Of a stretch of 64,000 nucleotides of DNA, positions 17,989-28,826 are shown piece by piece. Source of the DNA: Cryomorphaceae bacterium. GTDB taxonomy: Bacteria; Bacteroidota; Bacteroidia; Flavobacteriales; ECT2AJA-044. Each line of letters begins with the position of its first letter. The stretch's first letter is position 1. A program made the translations under genes and the position numbers. Under the pieces are notes generated by a model that was given only the letters and a program-made list of their open reading frames with translations, had not been told where the DNA came from and did not search any database. The DNA is taken from assembly GCA_017798125.1 (NCBI GenBank), contig CP059070.1, forward strand, positions 434,001 through 498,000, read 5' to 3'.

Positions 17989-18594
17989 ATGAGCGATCGA
18001 CTGAAAACTCTTACAGATAAAATCTACCACGAAGGAATCGAAAAGGCGCAAGAAGAGAGCGCGCGAATCCTCGAGCAAGCCAAAAAAGATGCGGCCGATC
18101 TCAAGGCAAAATCGGAACAGGAACGAAGGGACCTGATCGCGCAGACGGAACGCGAAATGGAGAGCTACCGAAAGAAGGTCATGTCGGAAATTCGGATGAG
18201 TGCGCGAAAGACAGCTAATCAGATTAAAAAACAACTGCATGAGCTTTTGGTCGAGAAGGCCATAGAGCGGCCTGCGAAAGAGCGTCTAGACGACCCCGAG
18301 GTGATGAAGGATATTTTGAGTTCCGCCGCCGGCGCATTGACTCGAGATGGCAGTGGTGGTTGGAAGATCGAAGTATCCACGGAACTCTACAGCAAAATTC
18401 AACCGGCTGTTGAGGCTACGGAACATCACATGTTGCGCGAGGGTGTTGAACTTCGGGGAAGCGCCGACATCGAGAGCGGATTTGTCATTCGAGAAGAAGC
18501 AGGTCAATACAAGATCGTATTTGATGAGGCTACGTTCACGGCTTTTCTTGGACAGTTTCTCAAAGTTGAGACTCGGAACCTTCTGGAAGAATGA
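17989..18594 (+). CDS. ntpE: V-type ATP synthase subunit E
   Basis: Peripheral-stalk subunit that links the catalytic head to the membrane part of the rotary ATPase. The 201-residue protein begins with a long charged coiled coil (residues 1-95, with regular Glu/Lys/Arg repeats such as EKAQEESARILEQAKKDA) and ends with a small globular domain, as in subunit E of A/V-type ATPases. It is the first gene of a tight seven-gene operon. Its stop overlaps the next start by 4 bases (ATGA). No clear promoter could be fixed in the 87-base gap upstream, which is AT-rich. Confidence 0.85.
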   Translation: MSDRLKTLTDKIYHEGIEKAQEESARILEQAKKDAADLKAKSEQERRDLIAQTEREMESYRKKVMSEIRMSARKTANQIKKQLHELLVEKAIERPAKERLDDPEVMKDILSSAAGALTRDGSGGWKIEVSTELYSKIQPAVEATEHHMLREGVELRGSADIESGFVIREEAGQYKIVFDEATFTAFLGQFLKVETRNLLEE

Positions 18595-19382
18595 AGTACT
18601 ACGGACTCATCAGCGGGCTTCCAACATTGCGGATTATGCGTCCAGCACAGCCGCCTGTAGCAGATCTTCGGGCCATGCTGGATCAATACCTCAGTGGCCG
18701 AGATTCCGCGGTGGTTCATCACTTCTTCTATCAGTGGGACTTGACCAATTACAACGCTTACGTACAAGCCAAAGATTGGTGGATGGAAGGTGGAAATCTC
18801 GATCGAGCGGCCATTGAAGAATGGTACAAAAAAGACAAAGCGCCGGACACACCCTTCGGCGAAGAAGCGCCTACCGCCCTCGGAGAACGAAAGACCCCTA
18901 TTCAACGCATACAGGATCACTGGGAAACCTACTACGCGGTGATGAGTGAGCTGAGCGATGGGCGACTGGATCGTTTACTCATTGCCGATAAAACGCTCAA
19001 GAATTTCTTCAAAGGGACCATGGAGCGGAAAACGGGTGCCAAAGCCGGAGTCCATTATTTGAGCGGCGGACTCTTCGATCGCTACAGTTACAACAAACTC
19101 CTCATCGCGGACATCCAAGCGGAGTACCCCCAACTCGCCCAAGTGCTCACCTTCTTTGAAGAAGGCGATCCCTTCGTTCGAGAGCAAAAAATGCTGGAGG
19201 TCAAATGGAACTTCTTGGACTACCTCGCTTTTTTTGACCCCTTCGGCATGCCCGGGCTAATCTCTTGGCTCATGAAGTACCTGGACCTGGCAAAATGGGG
19301 GCAAAACAACCCTAAGCGCGGCGCGCTTTACGTTCGTGAATTCGAAAACAATATTGTGAATCAAATCCCACATACGCCATGA
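18591..19382 (+). CDS. DUF2764 protein of the V-type ATPase operon
   Basis: A 263-residue soluble, helix-rich protein at the place in the operon occupied by DUF2764 in Chlamydia and Bacteroidota V-type ATPase clusters. Visible landmarks are the N-terminal YYGLISGLPTL, the LDQYLSGRDSAVVHHFF helix, and a C-terminal EVKWNFLDYLAFFDPFGM block. No subunit C gene is present in the operon, so this protein may take the role of subunit C (the socket for the central stalk); this is inference from gene order and size. It overlaps both neighbours by 4 bases. Confidence 0.85.
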   Translation: MKYYGLISGLPTLRIMRPAQPPVADLRAMLDQYLSGRDSAVVHHFFYQWDLTNYNAYVQAKDWWMEGGNLDRAAIEEWYKKDKAPDTPFGEEAPTALGERKTPIQRIQDHWETYYAVMSELSDGRLDRLLIADKTLKNFFKGTMERKTGAKAGVHYLSGGLFDRYSYNKLLIADIQAEYPQLAQVLTFFEEGDPFVREQKMLEVKWNFLDYLAFFDPFGMPGLISWLMKYLDLAKWGQNNPKRGALYVREFENNIVNQIPHTP

Positions 19383-21142
19383 AAACCCGTGGAGTCATCA
19401 AAGGAATCATCGCCAACCTCCTGCTGGTGGAAGCAGAGAACGCGGTTGGGCAAAACGAGATCTGCATGATTGAACATCAAGGCACAGAGCTCATGGGTGA
19501 GGTGATCAAGATCGCCGGTAAAACGGCCTATGTCCAGGTATTTGACAGTACTCGTGGACTGCGTGTTGGCACGGAAGTCGTCTTTACAGGTAGCCTTTTG
19601 GAGGTGACCCTAGGTCCAGGCATGCTATCTAAAAACTACGATGGCCTGCAAAACGATCTAGCTGAGATTGACGGTCTATTCCTGGATCGGGGAGCTCGAT
19701 CCAGAGCTTTAGACCCCAAGGCCGAGTGGCACTTTCATCCGGCCGTGAAGGCCGAAGAAAAAGTCATCGCGGGAAGCTGGCTAGGCCATGTCGACGAGCA
19801 CGGGATCCAACACCAAATCATGGCACCCTTCGACTTAGAGGGAGAATGGATCATCGAATCGGTTGTTGAGGCTGGAACCTACCAAGCGGATAGCGTTTTA
19901 GCAAGGCTTCGAAAGGGGGACGAACAACGCGAGGTGAACATGATCCAACGATGGCCGGTCAAACTGGCCCTTCATCGATTCAAGGACAAGCCACGCCCCA
20001 GTCGACTGCTCGAAACAGGAGTGCGCACCATTGACAGCTTGAACCCCATGCTCGAAGGTGGTGTGGGTTTCATACCCGGGCCATTTGGATCTGGAAAGAC
20101 CGTACTGCAGCACGCCATTTCAAAGCAAGCGGAGGCCGATATTGTGATTGTAGCCGCCTGCGGCGAGCGCGCCAACGAAGTGGTGGAGATCTTCAAAGAG
20201 TTCCCCGAGCTGGATGATCCGCACACGGGAAAGAAATTGATGGACCGGACCATCATTATTGCCAACACTTCCAATATGCCGGTCGCTGCCCGAGAGGCCT
20301 CGGTCTACACGGCGATGACCCTTGGAGAATACTACCGTCAAATGGGGCTTCGAGTACTATTACTTGCAGACTCTACGAGTCGATGGGCGCAGGCCTTACG
20401 CGAAATGAGTAATCGCCTGGAAGACCTCCCCGGACCCGATGCCTTCCCTATGGATCTGACCGCCATCATCTCCAATTTTTACGCCCGCGCCGGACGGGTT
20501 GAACTGCACAACGGAAGCTACGGCTCCATCACCTTCATCGGAACCGTTTCGCCCGCAGGTGGTAACCTGAAAGAACCGGTGACCGAGTCTACCAAAAAAG
20601 CCACCCGCTGTTTTTACGCGCTGGCGCAAAGAAGGGCGGACAGCAAACGCTATCCGGCTATTGACCCCATACTCAGTTACTCCAAATACCTCGAGTATCC
20701 GGAATTTCAGGCCTATGCCGCCGAGCACATTTCCAACCATTATGTGGACGCCATTCAGGAGATGAAAAACCTGCTTCAGCGAGGAGGCGAATCCAATGAT
20801 CAAATCAATATTCTCGGAGATGATGGGGTCCCCTTAGCCTACCATGTTCACTTCTGGAGGGCCGAGTTGATCGACTTCGTCATTCTGCAGCAAGATGCCT
20901 TTGACCAAATAGACGCCATGACGCCTATGGCCCGCCAGATGGAAATGTTAGACCTCGTCCTGGACATCTGCCGAAGAGACTTGCCCTTTGAGCACTTCGA
21001 AGAGGTATCGAGCTTTTTCAAGGGTCTGATCAACGACTGCAAACAGCTCAACTACACTGCCTATCAAACCGAAGATTATGCTACCCGAAAAGCGGCCATA
21101 GAGACGATCGTTCGGGAGCGTGCTGAACCCGTAAACGCCTGA
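19379..21142 (+). CDS. ntpA: V-type ATP synthase catalytic subunit A
   Basis: Catalytic subunit that binds and hydrolyses (or makes) ATP at the A/B interface. The 587-residue protein has the N-terminal beta barrel, the bulge domain specific to A subunits (about residues 110-200), the P-loop GPFGSGKT with the key lysine at about K240, and the downstream IVAACGERANEVVEIFKEFPEL and LLADSTSRWAQALREMSNRLEDLPG blocks. The length matches the family. It overlaps DUF2764 by 4 bases and ends 2 bases before subunit B. Confidence 0.97.
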   Translation: MKTRGVIKGIIANLLLVEAENAVGQNEICMIEHQGTELMGEVIKIAGKTAYVQVFDSTRGLRVGTEVVFTGSLLEVTLGPGMLSKNYDGLQNDLAEIDGLFLDRGARSRALDPKAEWHFHPAVKAEEKVIAGSWLGHVDEHGIQHQIMAPFDLEGEWIIESVVEAGTYQADSVLARLRKGDEQREVNMIQRWPVKLALHRFKDKPRPSRLLETGVRTIDSLNPMLEGGVGFIPGPFGSGKTVLQHAISKQAEADIVIVAACGERANEVVEIFKEFPELDDPHTGKKLMDRTIIIANTSNMPVAAREASVYTAMTLGEYYRQMGLRVLLLADSTSRWAQALREMSNRLEDLPGPDAFPMDLTAIISNFYARAGRVELHNGSYGSITFIGTVSPAGGNLKEPVTESTKKATRCFYALAQRRADSKRYPAIDPILSYSKYLEYPEFQAYAAEHISNHYVDAIQEMKNLLQRGGESNDQINILGDDGVPLAYHVHFWRAELIDFVILQQDAFDQIDAMTPMARQMEMLDLVLDICRRDLPFEHFEEVSSFFKGLINDCKQLNYTAYQTEDYATRKAAIETIVRERAEPVNA

Positions 21143-21144
21143 TT

Positions 21145-22455
21145 ATGGAATTGCCCAAACACTACACGGCCATTAAGAACATGACCAAGGCAACCTGCAC
21201 GCTGGAAGCGGAAGGCGTGGGAAATGAAGAACTCGCCTTGGTTGGAGGTAGACTTGCCCAGGTGGTTAAAATCATCGACCGAGAAGTGACCCTCCAAGTC
21301 TTCGGCGGTACCGAAGGCCTCTTTACCGATGCCGAAACCGTCTTCCTAGGCAAGGCCCCGACCCTTCACGTCGGCGACGACCTCATCGGGCGTTTCTTCA
21401 ACGGATACGGAGCACCTATAGATGGTGGACCCGAGCTCATGGGTAAAGAAACCGAGATCGGTGGACCTACAGTCAATCCCGTACGACGTAAACAGCCCTT
21501 CCAACTCATTGCCACGGGAATTGCGGGGATTGACTTGAATAACACCCTGGTTGCGGGTCAAAAAATCCCCTTCTTCGCCAACAGCGATCAGCCTTACAAC
21601 GAAGTGATGGCTACGGTGGCCCTACGGGCCGAAGCCGATAAAATCATCCTCGGCGGAATGGGATTGACCAACGACGACTACCTCTACTTCAAACAACTTT
21701 TTGAAGAGGAAGGCGTGCTGGACAAGATTGTGGGATTCGTCAACACCACCGACAACCCACCACTGGAGCGCCTACTGGTTCCGGACATGGCCTTGACGGC
21801 AGCGGAGTACTTTTCCATCCAGAAAAACGAGAATGTCTTGGTCCTGTTGACCGATATGACCCTCTATGCCGATGCCCTCAGTATTGTGAGCAACCGTATG
21901 GATCAAATTCCTTCCAAGGACTCTATGCCTGGATCCTTGTATTCTGATCTGGCCCGCATCTATGAGAAAGCGGCGCAGTTTCCGGAAGGCGGCTCCATCA
22001 CCATCATCGCGGTAACCACCTTGAGCGAAGGGGACATCACGCACGCCATTCCAGACAACACGGGATACATCACCGAAGGACAGCTATTCCTTCGGAAAGA
22101 TGCGGAAGTCGGGCGAGTCATCGTTGACCCTTTCCGTAGCCTTAGTCGACTGAAGCAGCTGGTTATTGGAAAGCAGACTCGTGAAGACCATCCACAGGTG
22201 ATGAATGCCGCGGTTCGCCTCTACGCCGATGCCGCCAACGCCCGGACCAAGTTGGAAAATGGCTTTGACCTCACGGACTACGACAAACGCGCACTGGACT
22301 TTGCCAAAGAATACGCACGCACCATCTTGAGCATCGATGTCCAACTGGATACACATTCGATGCTCGAACAGACGTGGACGCTGTTCAGCAAATACTTCAG
22401 TGTTGAAGAACTCGGTATCAAAGCAACCTTCACGGATCAATACTACACCGACTGA
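21145..22455 (+). CDS. ntpB: V-type ATP synthase subunit B
   Basis: Non-catalytic nucleotide-site subunit alternating with A in the head. The 436-residue protein has the family's N-terminal barrel, lacks a consensus Walker A loop as expected (KIPFFANSDQPYNEVM in its place), and has TDMTLYADALSIVSNRMDQIPSKDSMPGSLYSDL-type blocks near residues 230-275, where the arginine contributing to the catalytic site is expected. The stop and the subunit D start are immediately adjacent. A copy of the dispersed palindrome lies at 21618-21632. Confidence 0.97.
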   Translation: MELPKHYTAIKNMTKATCTLEAEGVGNEELALVGGRLAQVVKIIDREVTLQVFGGTEGLFTDAETVFLGKAPTLHVGDDLIGRFFNGYGAPIDGGPELMGKETEIGGPTVNPVRRKQPFQLIATGIAGIDLNNTLVAGQKIPFFANSDQPYNEVMATVALRAEADKIILGGMGLTNDDYLYFKQLFEEEGVLDKIVGFVNTTDNPPLERLLVPDMALTAAEYFSIQKNENVLVLLTDMTLYADALSIVSNRMDQIPSKDSMPGSLYSDLARIYEKAAQFPEGGSITIIAVTTLSEGDITHAIPDNTGYITEGQLFLRKDAEVGRVIVDPFRSLSRLKQLVIGKQTREDHPQVMNAAVRLYADAANARTKLENGFDLTDYDKRALDFAKEYARTILSIDVQLDTHSMLEQTWTLFSKYFSVEELGIKATFTDQYYTD

Positions 22456-23041
22456 TGGCCATCCAATTTCAATACAACAAGACTTCTCTGAACGACCTCG
22501 GCAAGCAGCTGAAGGTGCGCGAGGGAGCCTTGCCTATATTGAAAAACAAGGAAAGCGCTCTTCGGGCCGAGGTGATCAAGCACAAGTCCCTACTCAAAGG
22601 TGCTGAAAGGTCCCACGCGCAGGTGCGCGAAGAAGGTGAACACCTGCAGCCCCTCATTGGCCGCTTTCCCATTGAGTGTATTTCCATTGATCAGGTGGCG
22701 ATCGAGAACCGCAAAATCGCCGGAGTCAGCATACCTGTTTTTCAGGCCGTGGCGCTCAAGTTTTCGGAAATCCTCTGGCATGAGGCGCCCCACTGGTACC
22801 CGGATGTCTTCGCTCATTTAGAACGAGAAGCCGAAGAAGCGGTAAAGCTGGAATTGGCTCGCCGCCAATTGAAAATTTTGGAACGCGAGCGCAAGCGCAC
22901 GACGCAAAAAGTCAACCTCTATGAGAAGGTTCAGATTCCGGACCTCAGAGAGGCAGTGAAGAAAATCAAACGCTTCCTCGAGGATAAGGAGAACCTCTCC
23001 AAGGCCGCACAGAAAATTGTCAAAGCCCGAAAGATGGACTC

Positions 23042-23045
<4 letters not shown>
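22455..23045 (+). CDS. ntpD: V-type ATP synthase subunit D
   Basis: Central-stalk rotor subunit. The 196-residue protein consists of N- and C-terminal long helices (residues 5-65 and 125-190, with RRQLKILERERKRTTQKVNLYEKVQIP) that should form the antiparallel coiled coil reaching into the A3B3 head. LNDLGKQLKVREGALPILKNK near the start is typical of the family. The gene begins at 22455, sharing a base with the end of subunit B, and ends with an ATGA overlap with subunit I. Confidence 0.92.
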
Positions 23046-25281
<2,236 letters not shown>

Positions 25282-25291
25282 GACCCCGAAA

Positions 25292-25795
25292 ATGGCCTTC
25301 AAAATCGAAACCGATAGACTTCGAATCGTCGAGTTCGGAGTAGCGGATGCACCCTTCCTCTTTGAACTCATGAATACTCCCGGATGGCTTCAGTGGATTG
25401 GAGACCGGAATATTCGGGAAGTGTCCGATGCTGAAAACTTCATTACGGAGAAGTTCCTCGCGAGCTACGTAGACCTCGGGTTTGGTCTGTGGAAAATGGA
25501 ATTAGCGGAATCCGGAGCACCCATCGGCATGATGGGGTTTGTGAAGCGCGATACGCTTCCCCATCCGGATATTGGGTTCGCTTTACTCCCAGGCTTTGAA
25601 GGACGAGGATATGCCTTGGAGGGGGCTCAAGCTACGATGATGTACGGAACGGAAACATTGGAATTTCCAGTGATCATGAGCATTGTCATGGAAGAAAATA
25701 CGCGCTCCATTTCACTTATTGAAAAGCTAGGCCTTCAGCGCACCGGTGAAGTTTTGGAGGATCACGGGGATCGGGTACTGGTTTTTAGTTCTTAG
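25292..25795 (+). CDS. GNAT family N-acetyltransferase
   Basis: A 167-residue GNAT enzyme of the RimJ/RimL type, which uses acetyl-CoA to acetylate an amine. The beginning (FKIETDRLRIVEFGVADAPFLFELMNTPGWLQWIGDRNI) and the acetyl-CoA-binding region IGFALLPGFEGRGYALEGAQA near residues 90-110 are characteristic, with the ENTRSISLIEKLGLQRTGE motif near the end. The substrate cannot be inferred. It lies 10 bases after ntpK and may be read with the ATPase operon. Its 3' end overlaps the convergent HxlR gene by 11 bases. Confidence 0.9.
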   Translation: MAFKIETDRLRIVEFGVADAPFLFELMNTPGWLQWIGDRNIREVSDAENFITEKFLASYVDLGFGLWKMELAESGAPIGMMGFVKRDTLPHPDIGFALLPGFEGRGYALEGAQATMMYGTETLEFPVIMSIVMEENTRSISLIEKLGLQRTGEVLEDHGDRVLVFSS

Positions 25796-26123
25796 CCATA
25801 TCCTCTAGTCCCCAATCCTGCATGCTATCAATAATAGGAAACAGGCTGCGCCCATATTCGGATATAGCGTATTCGACCCTCGGTGGTACCTCTGGAAACA
25901 CTGTTCTTGTAATTATGCGATCCGCCTCGAGTTCCCTCAATTGATTCACCAACATTTGCTTGCTGATTTCCGGAATTGCTCTCTGGAGCATGGAAAAACG
26001 ATTACAGTCCTTTCGAAGGAGAAAAATAACAACGGGTTTCCACTTACCTCCAATTAAATTGAGGGTATGCGTCACCGGACAACTATTTGGATTGAAATTC
26101 TTGTTTTTCCTCACTACCGCCAT
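25785..26123 (-). CDS. HxlR family transcriptional regulator
   Basis: A 112-residue winged-helix regulator. The family signature is present: a single Cys near the start (NSCPVTHTLNLIGGKWKPVVIFLL, C15), the recognition region RFSMLQRAIPEISKQMLVNQLRELE, and the wing PRVEYAISEYGRSLFPI. HxlR members of the YodB/QorR type use this N-terminal Cys to sense quinones or electrophiles and repress a neighbouring reductase gene; that role is inferred here from the divergent oxidoreductase. Base composition is visibly more AT-rich than in the surrounding genes. Confidence 0.93.
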   Translation of the reverse strand: MAVVRKNKNFNPNSCPVTHTLNLIGGKWKPVVIFLLRKDCNRFSMLQRAIPEISKQMLVNQLRELEADRIITRTVFPEVPPRVEYAISEYGRSLFPIIDSMQDWGLEDMAKN

Positions 26124-26186
26124 TAGTCTATTTTTTTATACTACATCCAATTATTTAGAGTAGCCTAAAAGATAAGACCAAGATAG

Positions 26187-26203
26187 TAGTTTTGAGAAAA
26201 CTA
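26187..26203. promoter_or_regulatory. Candidate HxlR operator (17-bp palindrome)
   Basis: TAGTTTT-GAG-AAAACTA, a perfect inverted repeat with 7-bp arms and a 3-base centre, lies in the 94-base divergent gap, 15 bases upstream of the oxidoreductase ATG. Size and place suit an operator at which a dimeric HxlR protein would repress the reductase. No binding is shown. Confidence 0.55.
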
Positions 26204-26217
26204 TAAGTACCAAGACA

Positions 26218-27198
26218 ATGAAAGCTATTATTCGGACTAAGCCCGGCAAAGAGTTTACTACAATGAAGGTTCTCGATATTGATATGCCAAAATTGAGTTC
26301 TGGTCATTTGAGAATTCGTATGATTAGCAGTCGAGTAAATCCTGTGGACATGGACTTGATGAAAGGATTTCCCGGCTTAAAATATAAAGATCCACAACTC
26401 GGCGGTGTCGATGGTTCTGGAGAAATCATTGAGATCGCACCAGACGTGAGCGAGTTCTCTCTAGGAGACAAGGTTATGTTTTATCGTCTATTCACAGATA
26501 TTGGAACTTGGGGAGAGGAAATTACCATTCCGGCTAACCATTGCGCTCTGATTCCTGACCATATTGATGCGAAAAATGCCGGAGGAGTCGCTCTTCCCTT
26601 GTTGACCGCGTACGAAGCCTTGAAATCATTGAGCCCTAAACCAGGGGCTTCTATCCTCATACATGGAGCGGGAGGCGGTGTTGGGTTTCAAGCAGTTCTA
26701 CTCGCGAAAAGCATGGGTCTACGCATTATAGCCAACGCCTCAGAGCGAGATCGGAAAGACCTAGAAGAACTTGGGACCGAACAGTTCATAGATTATAAAA
26801 AAGTCAATTTCGAAGAGGTCCTCCATGGAAATCCTCCAGACTACATATTTGATGTTCTCGGTGGTCAAACATTGAGGAAATCGATTCTTCTTCAGTCGAA
26901 TAAGGTGGTTTCTACGTCCTTTCCAGATGTGCAAAACATGCACAAGACGGGAGTGAAATTGCCGGGGCCACTAAAATGGCTGATGAAGCTGATGAATAGG
27001 AAATACGAAAGGCTAGCATCCAAACTTGGCGTTCAGCTCATAGGCCAAGTCACAGGAGCAAATGGCTCTGGCCTTCAAAGGGCCATTGTGACTCTTGGGG
27101 AAGACTATTTTGCACGCCCCCAAAGGGAAATTTCTCTAGAGGAGATTGAGGTTAAAGGCTTGTCGAAATCCGACTTAGGGAAAACCATTGTATTCTAG
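26218..27198 (+). CDS. Zinc-type alcohol dehydrogenase / quinone reductase-like MDR oxidoreductase
   Basis: A 326-residue medium-chain dehydrogenase/reductase without the structural or catalytic zinc cysteines, so probably an NADPH-dependent quinone or enone reductase. It shows the GroES-like N-domain with SRVNPVDMDLMKGFPG, the GGVDGSGEIIEIAPDVSEF block near residue 62, and the nucleotide-binding loop ILIHGAGGGVGFQAVLLAK near residues 142-160. Paired with the divergent HxlR gene, it looks like an electrophile-response unit. AT-rich codon use differs from the flanking genes and suggests acquisition by transfer. The stop shares CTAG with the convergent cyclase gene. Confidence 0.88.
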   Translation: MKAIIRTKPGKEFTTMKVLDIDMPKLSSGHLRIRMISSRVNPVDMDLMKGFPGLKYKDPQLGGVDGSGEIIEIAPDVSEFSLGDKVMFYRLFTDIGTWGEEITIPANHCALIPDHIDAKNAGGVALPLLTAYEALKSLSPKPGASILIHGAGGGVGFQAVLLAKSMGLRIIANASERDRKDLEELGTEQFIDYKKVNFEEVLHGNPPDYIFDVLGGQTLRKSILLQSNKVVSTSFPDVQNMHKTGVKLPGPLKWLMKLMNRKYERLASKLGVQLIGQVTGANGSGLQRAIVTLGEDYFARPQREISLEEIEVKGLSKSDLGKTIVF

Positions 27199-27956
27199 AG
27201 GAGACGATACAACACCGGTCGGCTTGGACTGGCATCGTTTTCAAAGGGCGCTACTTGAAGGCTCAGCATGTAGGATCCGTCGACGGCTCGATCCGGAATG
27301 TAGATAAGCTCGGTAATCGTAGCATCGAGCCGCGGAGCATCCGGATAGTTCCAAAAGGCGTGATGAGATAGAAGCTTGCCTTCGTCGTACTCCCGGTCCA
27401 CCGAAGGAAGATCAATCAATAAGTGCTTAACATCATTCATGCGAAGGAACAGCGCGGCATGATGATCTAGGTAAGGCGGGTTTGTATTGCTGTACTGACG
27501 CTCGCGCTTGCCATCGGGGTTTGGGAGGGTTCGAAAAACGACGGCCTCCGGCTTCTTTCCAGCGAGGGCCGCTTCCACTTGATCCAACATGATGACTTCA
27601 TCCTCACCGCGAACTTCGGGTTGAATGCTGATTAGCTCTGCGGAGAAAAAGAACTTCTTCAAGGATTTGTTGACGCTGTACCATTCCTTCGAAATGTGGC
27701 CCACACACTCGGTGTGCGACCCGTTTCCATGGGGGTTAAAGGTGACATCCCTGAAATTCACGGATCCTCCGCGGCTCACTTCACCGACAAACTGATCGGT
27801 CACCACCGGCTCAATTTTGACGGGTGGCACATACCAGGCTCGAGCTGTGTATTCCTCGGTGCTCAATGGAAGTGATAGGTCTATAGGATCACTGAGATCG
27901 AAGGCCAATTCGCCTTCGGGATAAGAAATGCGTGCAATCATGGAATCCGTGTTCAT
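27195..27956 (-). CDS. Cyclase family protein (kynurenine formamidase-like)
   Basis: A 253-residue metal-dependent hydrolase of the cyclase/KynB fold. The metal-binding motif HGxxTHxDxxxH appears in variant form as FNPHGNGSHTECVGHI near residues 72-88, with Glu in place of the usual Asp. FRTLPNPDGKRERQYSNTNPPYLDHHAALFL in the second half is the substrate-side region with the conserved HHAA. Substrates in the family are N-formylkynurenine and other amides or esters; the variant makes KynB activity uncertain. ATG 27956 is supported by an ATGA overlap with the stop of the pseudouridine synthase upstream. Confidence 0.85.
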   Translation of the reverse strand: MNTDSMIARISYPEGELAFDLSDPIDLSLPLSTEEYTARAWYVPPVKIEPVVTDQFVGEVSRGGSVNFRDVTFNPHGNGSHTECVGHISKEWYSVNKSLKKFFFSAELISIQPEVRGEDEVIMLDQVEAALAGKKPEAVVFRTLPNPDGKRERQYSNTNPPYLDHHAALFLRMNDVKHLLIDLPSVDREYDEGKLLSHHAFWNYPDAPRLDATITELIYIPDRAVDGSYMLSLQVAPFENDASPSRPVLYRLL

Positions 27957-28792
27957 GACTCCCAAGGTACAAAAGGGAATATTTTGGCGTACTTCTTATG
28001 GGGATCCGCTTGAACGAGAACTTCATCGCCAGAAACGGGATGCTCAAAAGCAAGACTGAAGGCGTGTAAGTACATGCCCTTGCCTGTGAGGAGCTGATCG
28101 GGCTTGCAGTATTTACGATCCCCCAGGATGGGATGTCCGGCCTCCGAGAGGTGGATGCGTAATTGATGTCTTCGCCCCGTTTCAGGCGTCAAGCGCAGTA
28201 GGCTGAGGCTTCCAAATCGCTCCGAGGGCGTGCTGGCCAATCGCTCAAAATAAGATCGGGCTGGTTTATCTTGAATAGGACGGTCAAAGGTCCCGTGATC
28301 CGGCGGAGTTCCCAGAACAATGGCATAATACGTTTTGTGCACCTTCCGATGAGCAAACATCTCACTTAGCGCTTGGACCGCCGAACGCGTTTTACCAGCG
28401 AGAAGGGCGCCGCTTGTCTCGTAATCCAGGCGGTGAATGGTCCTCGGCGAACAGGCGTCACGCTGGGTACTTGGCTGCAGATTTGGAGGTAGTGCATTCA
28501 TCAAAGTACGCCGACGATTTCCACTGACGCTAATACCCACCGGTTTGTGAACCACGGCCAAAAAATCATCTTCATACAGAACGGGAATGTCCATTTCGAA
28601 TATAGTTCCCGGCGGCACATCAGGAACACCGAGTAGCGTAATCTCATCTCCCGTATGAACCAATCGCGCTGTACTCGCTTCCACTCCATTCAAAAGCACC
28701 TTGCGCGCCTTGATGGCCTTCTTCCAAGCCGACTTTGTGGCGCATTCTTCAAAGAGTCCCACGCCGTATTCTTGAAGGCGCATCGGCTCCAT
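27953..28792 (-). CDS. RluA family pseudouridine synthase
   Basis: Isomerises specific uridines in RNA. From ATG 28792 the protein has 279 residues: an S4-like RNA-binding segment (residues 1-60, with KAIKARKVLLNGVEAS), then the catalytic core with the active-site aspartate in TIHRLDYETSGALLAG near residue 120, and the ending RRHQLRIHLSEAGHPILGDRKY. An alternative start is ATG 28783; a longer frame reaching into the upstream hemW gene has no homology. Which site (23S rRNA or tRNA) is modified cannot be told from the sequence. It is coupled to the cyclase gene downstream. Confidence 0.9.
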   Translation of the reverse strand: MEPMRLQEYGVGLFEECATKSAWKKAIKARKVLLNGVEASTARLVHTGDEITLLGVPDVPPGTIFEMDIPVLYEDDFLAVVHKPVGISVSGNRRRTLMNALPPNLQPSTQRDACSPRTIHRLDYETSGALLAGKTRSAVQALSEMFAHRKVHKTYYAIVLGTPPDHGTFDRPIQDKPARSYFERLASTPSERFGSLSLLRLTPETGRRHQLRIHLSEAGHPILGDRKYCKPDQLLTGKGMYLHAFSLAFEHPVSGDEVLVQADPHKKYAKIFPFVPWES

Positions 28793-28826
28793 TTCCTCTT
28801 CTACAATGTGGACGAAGGAGACCAAA

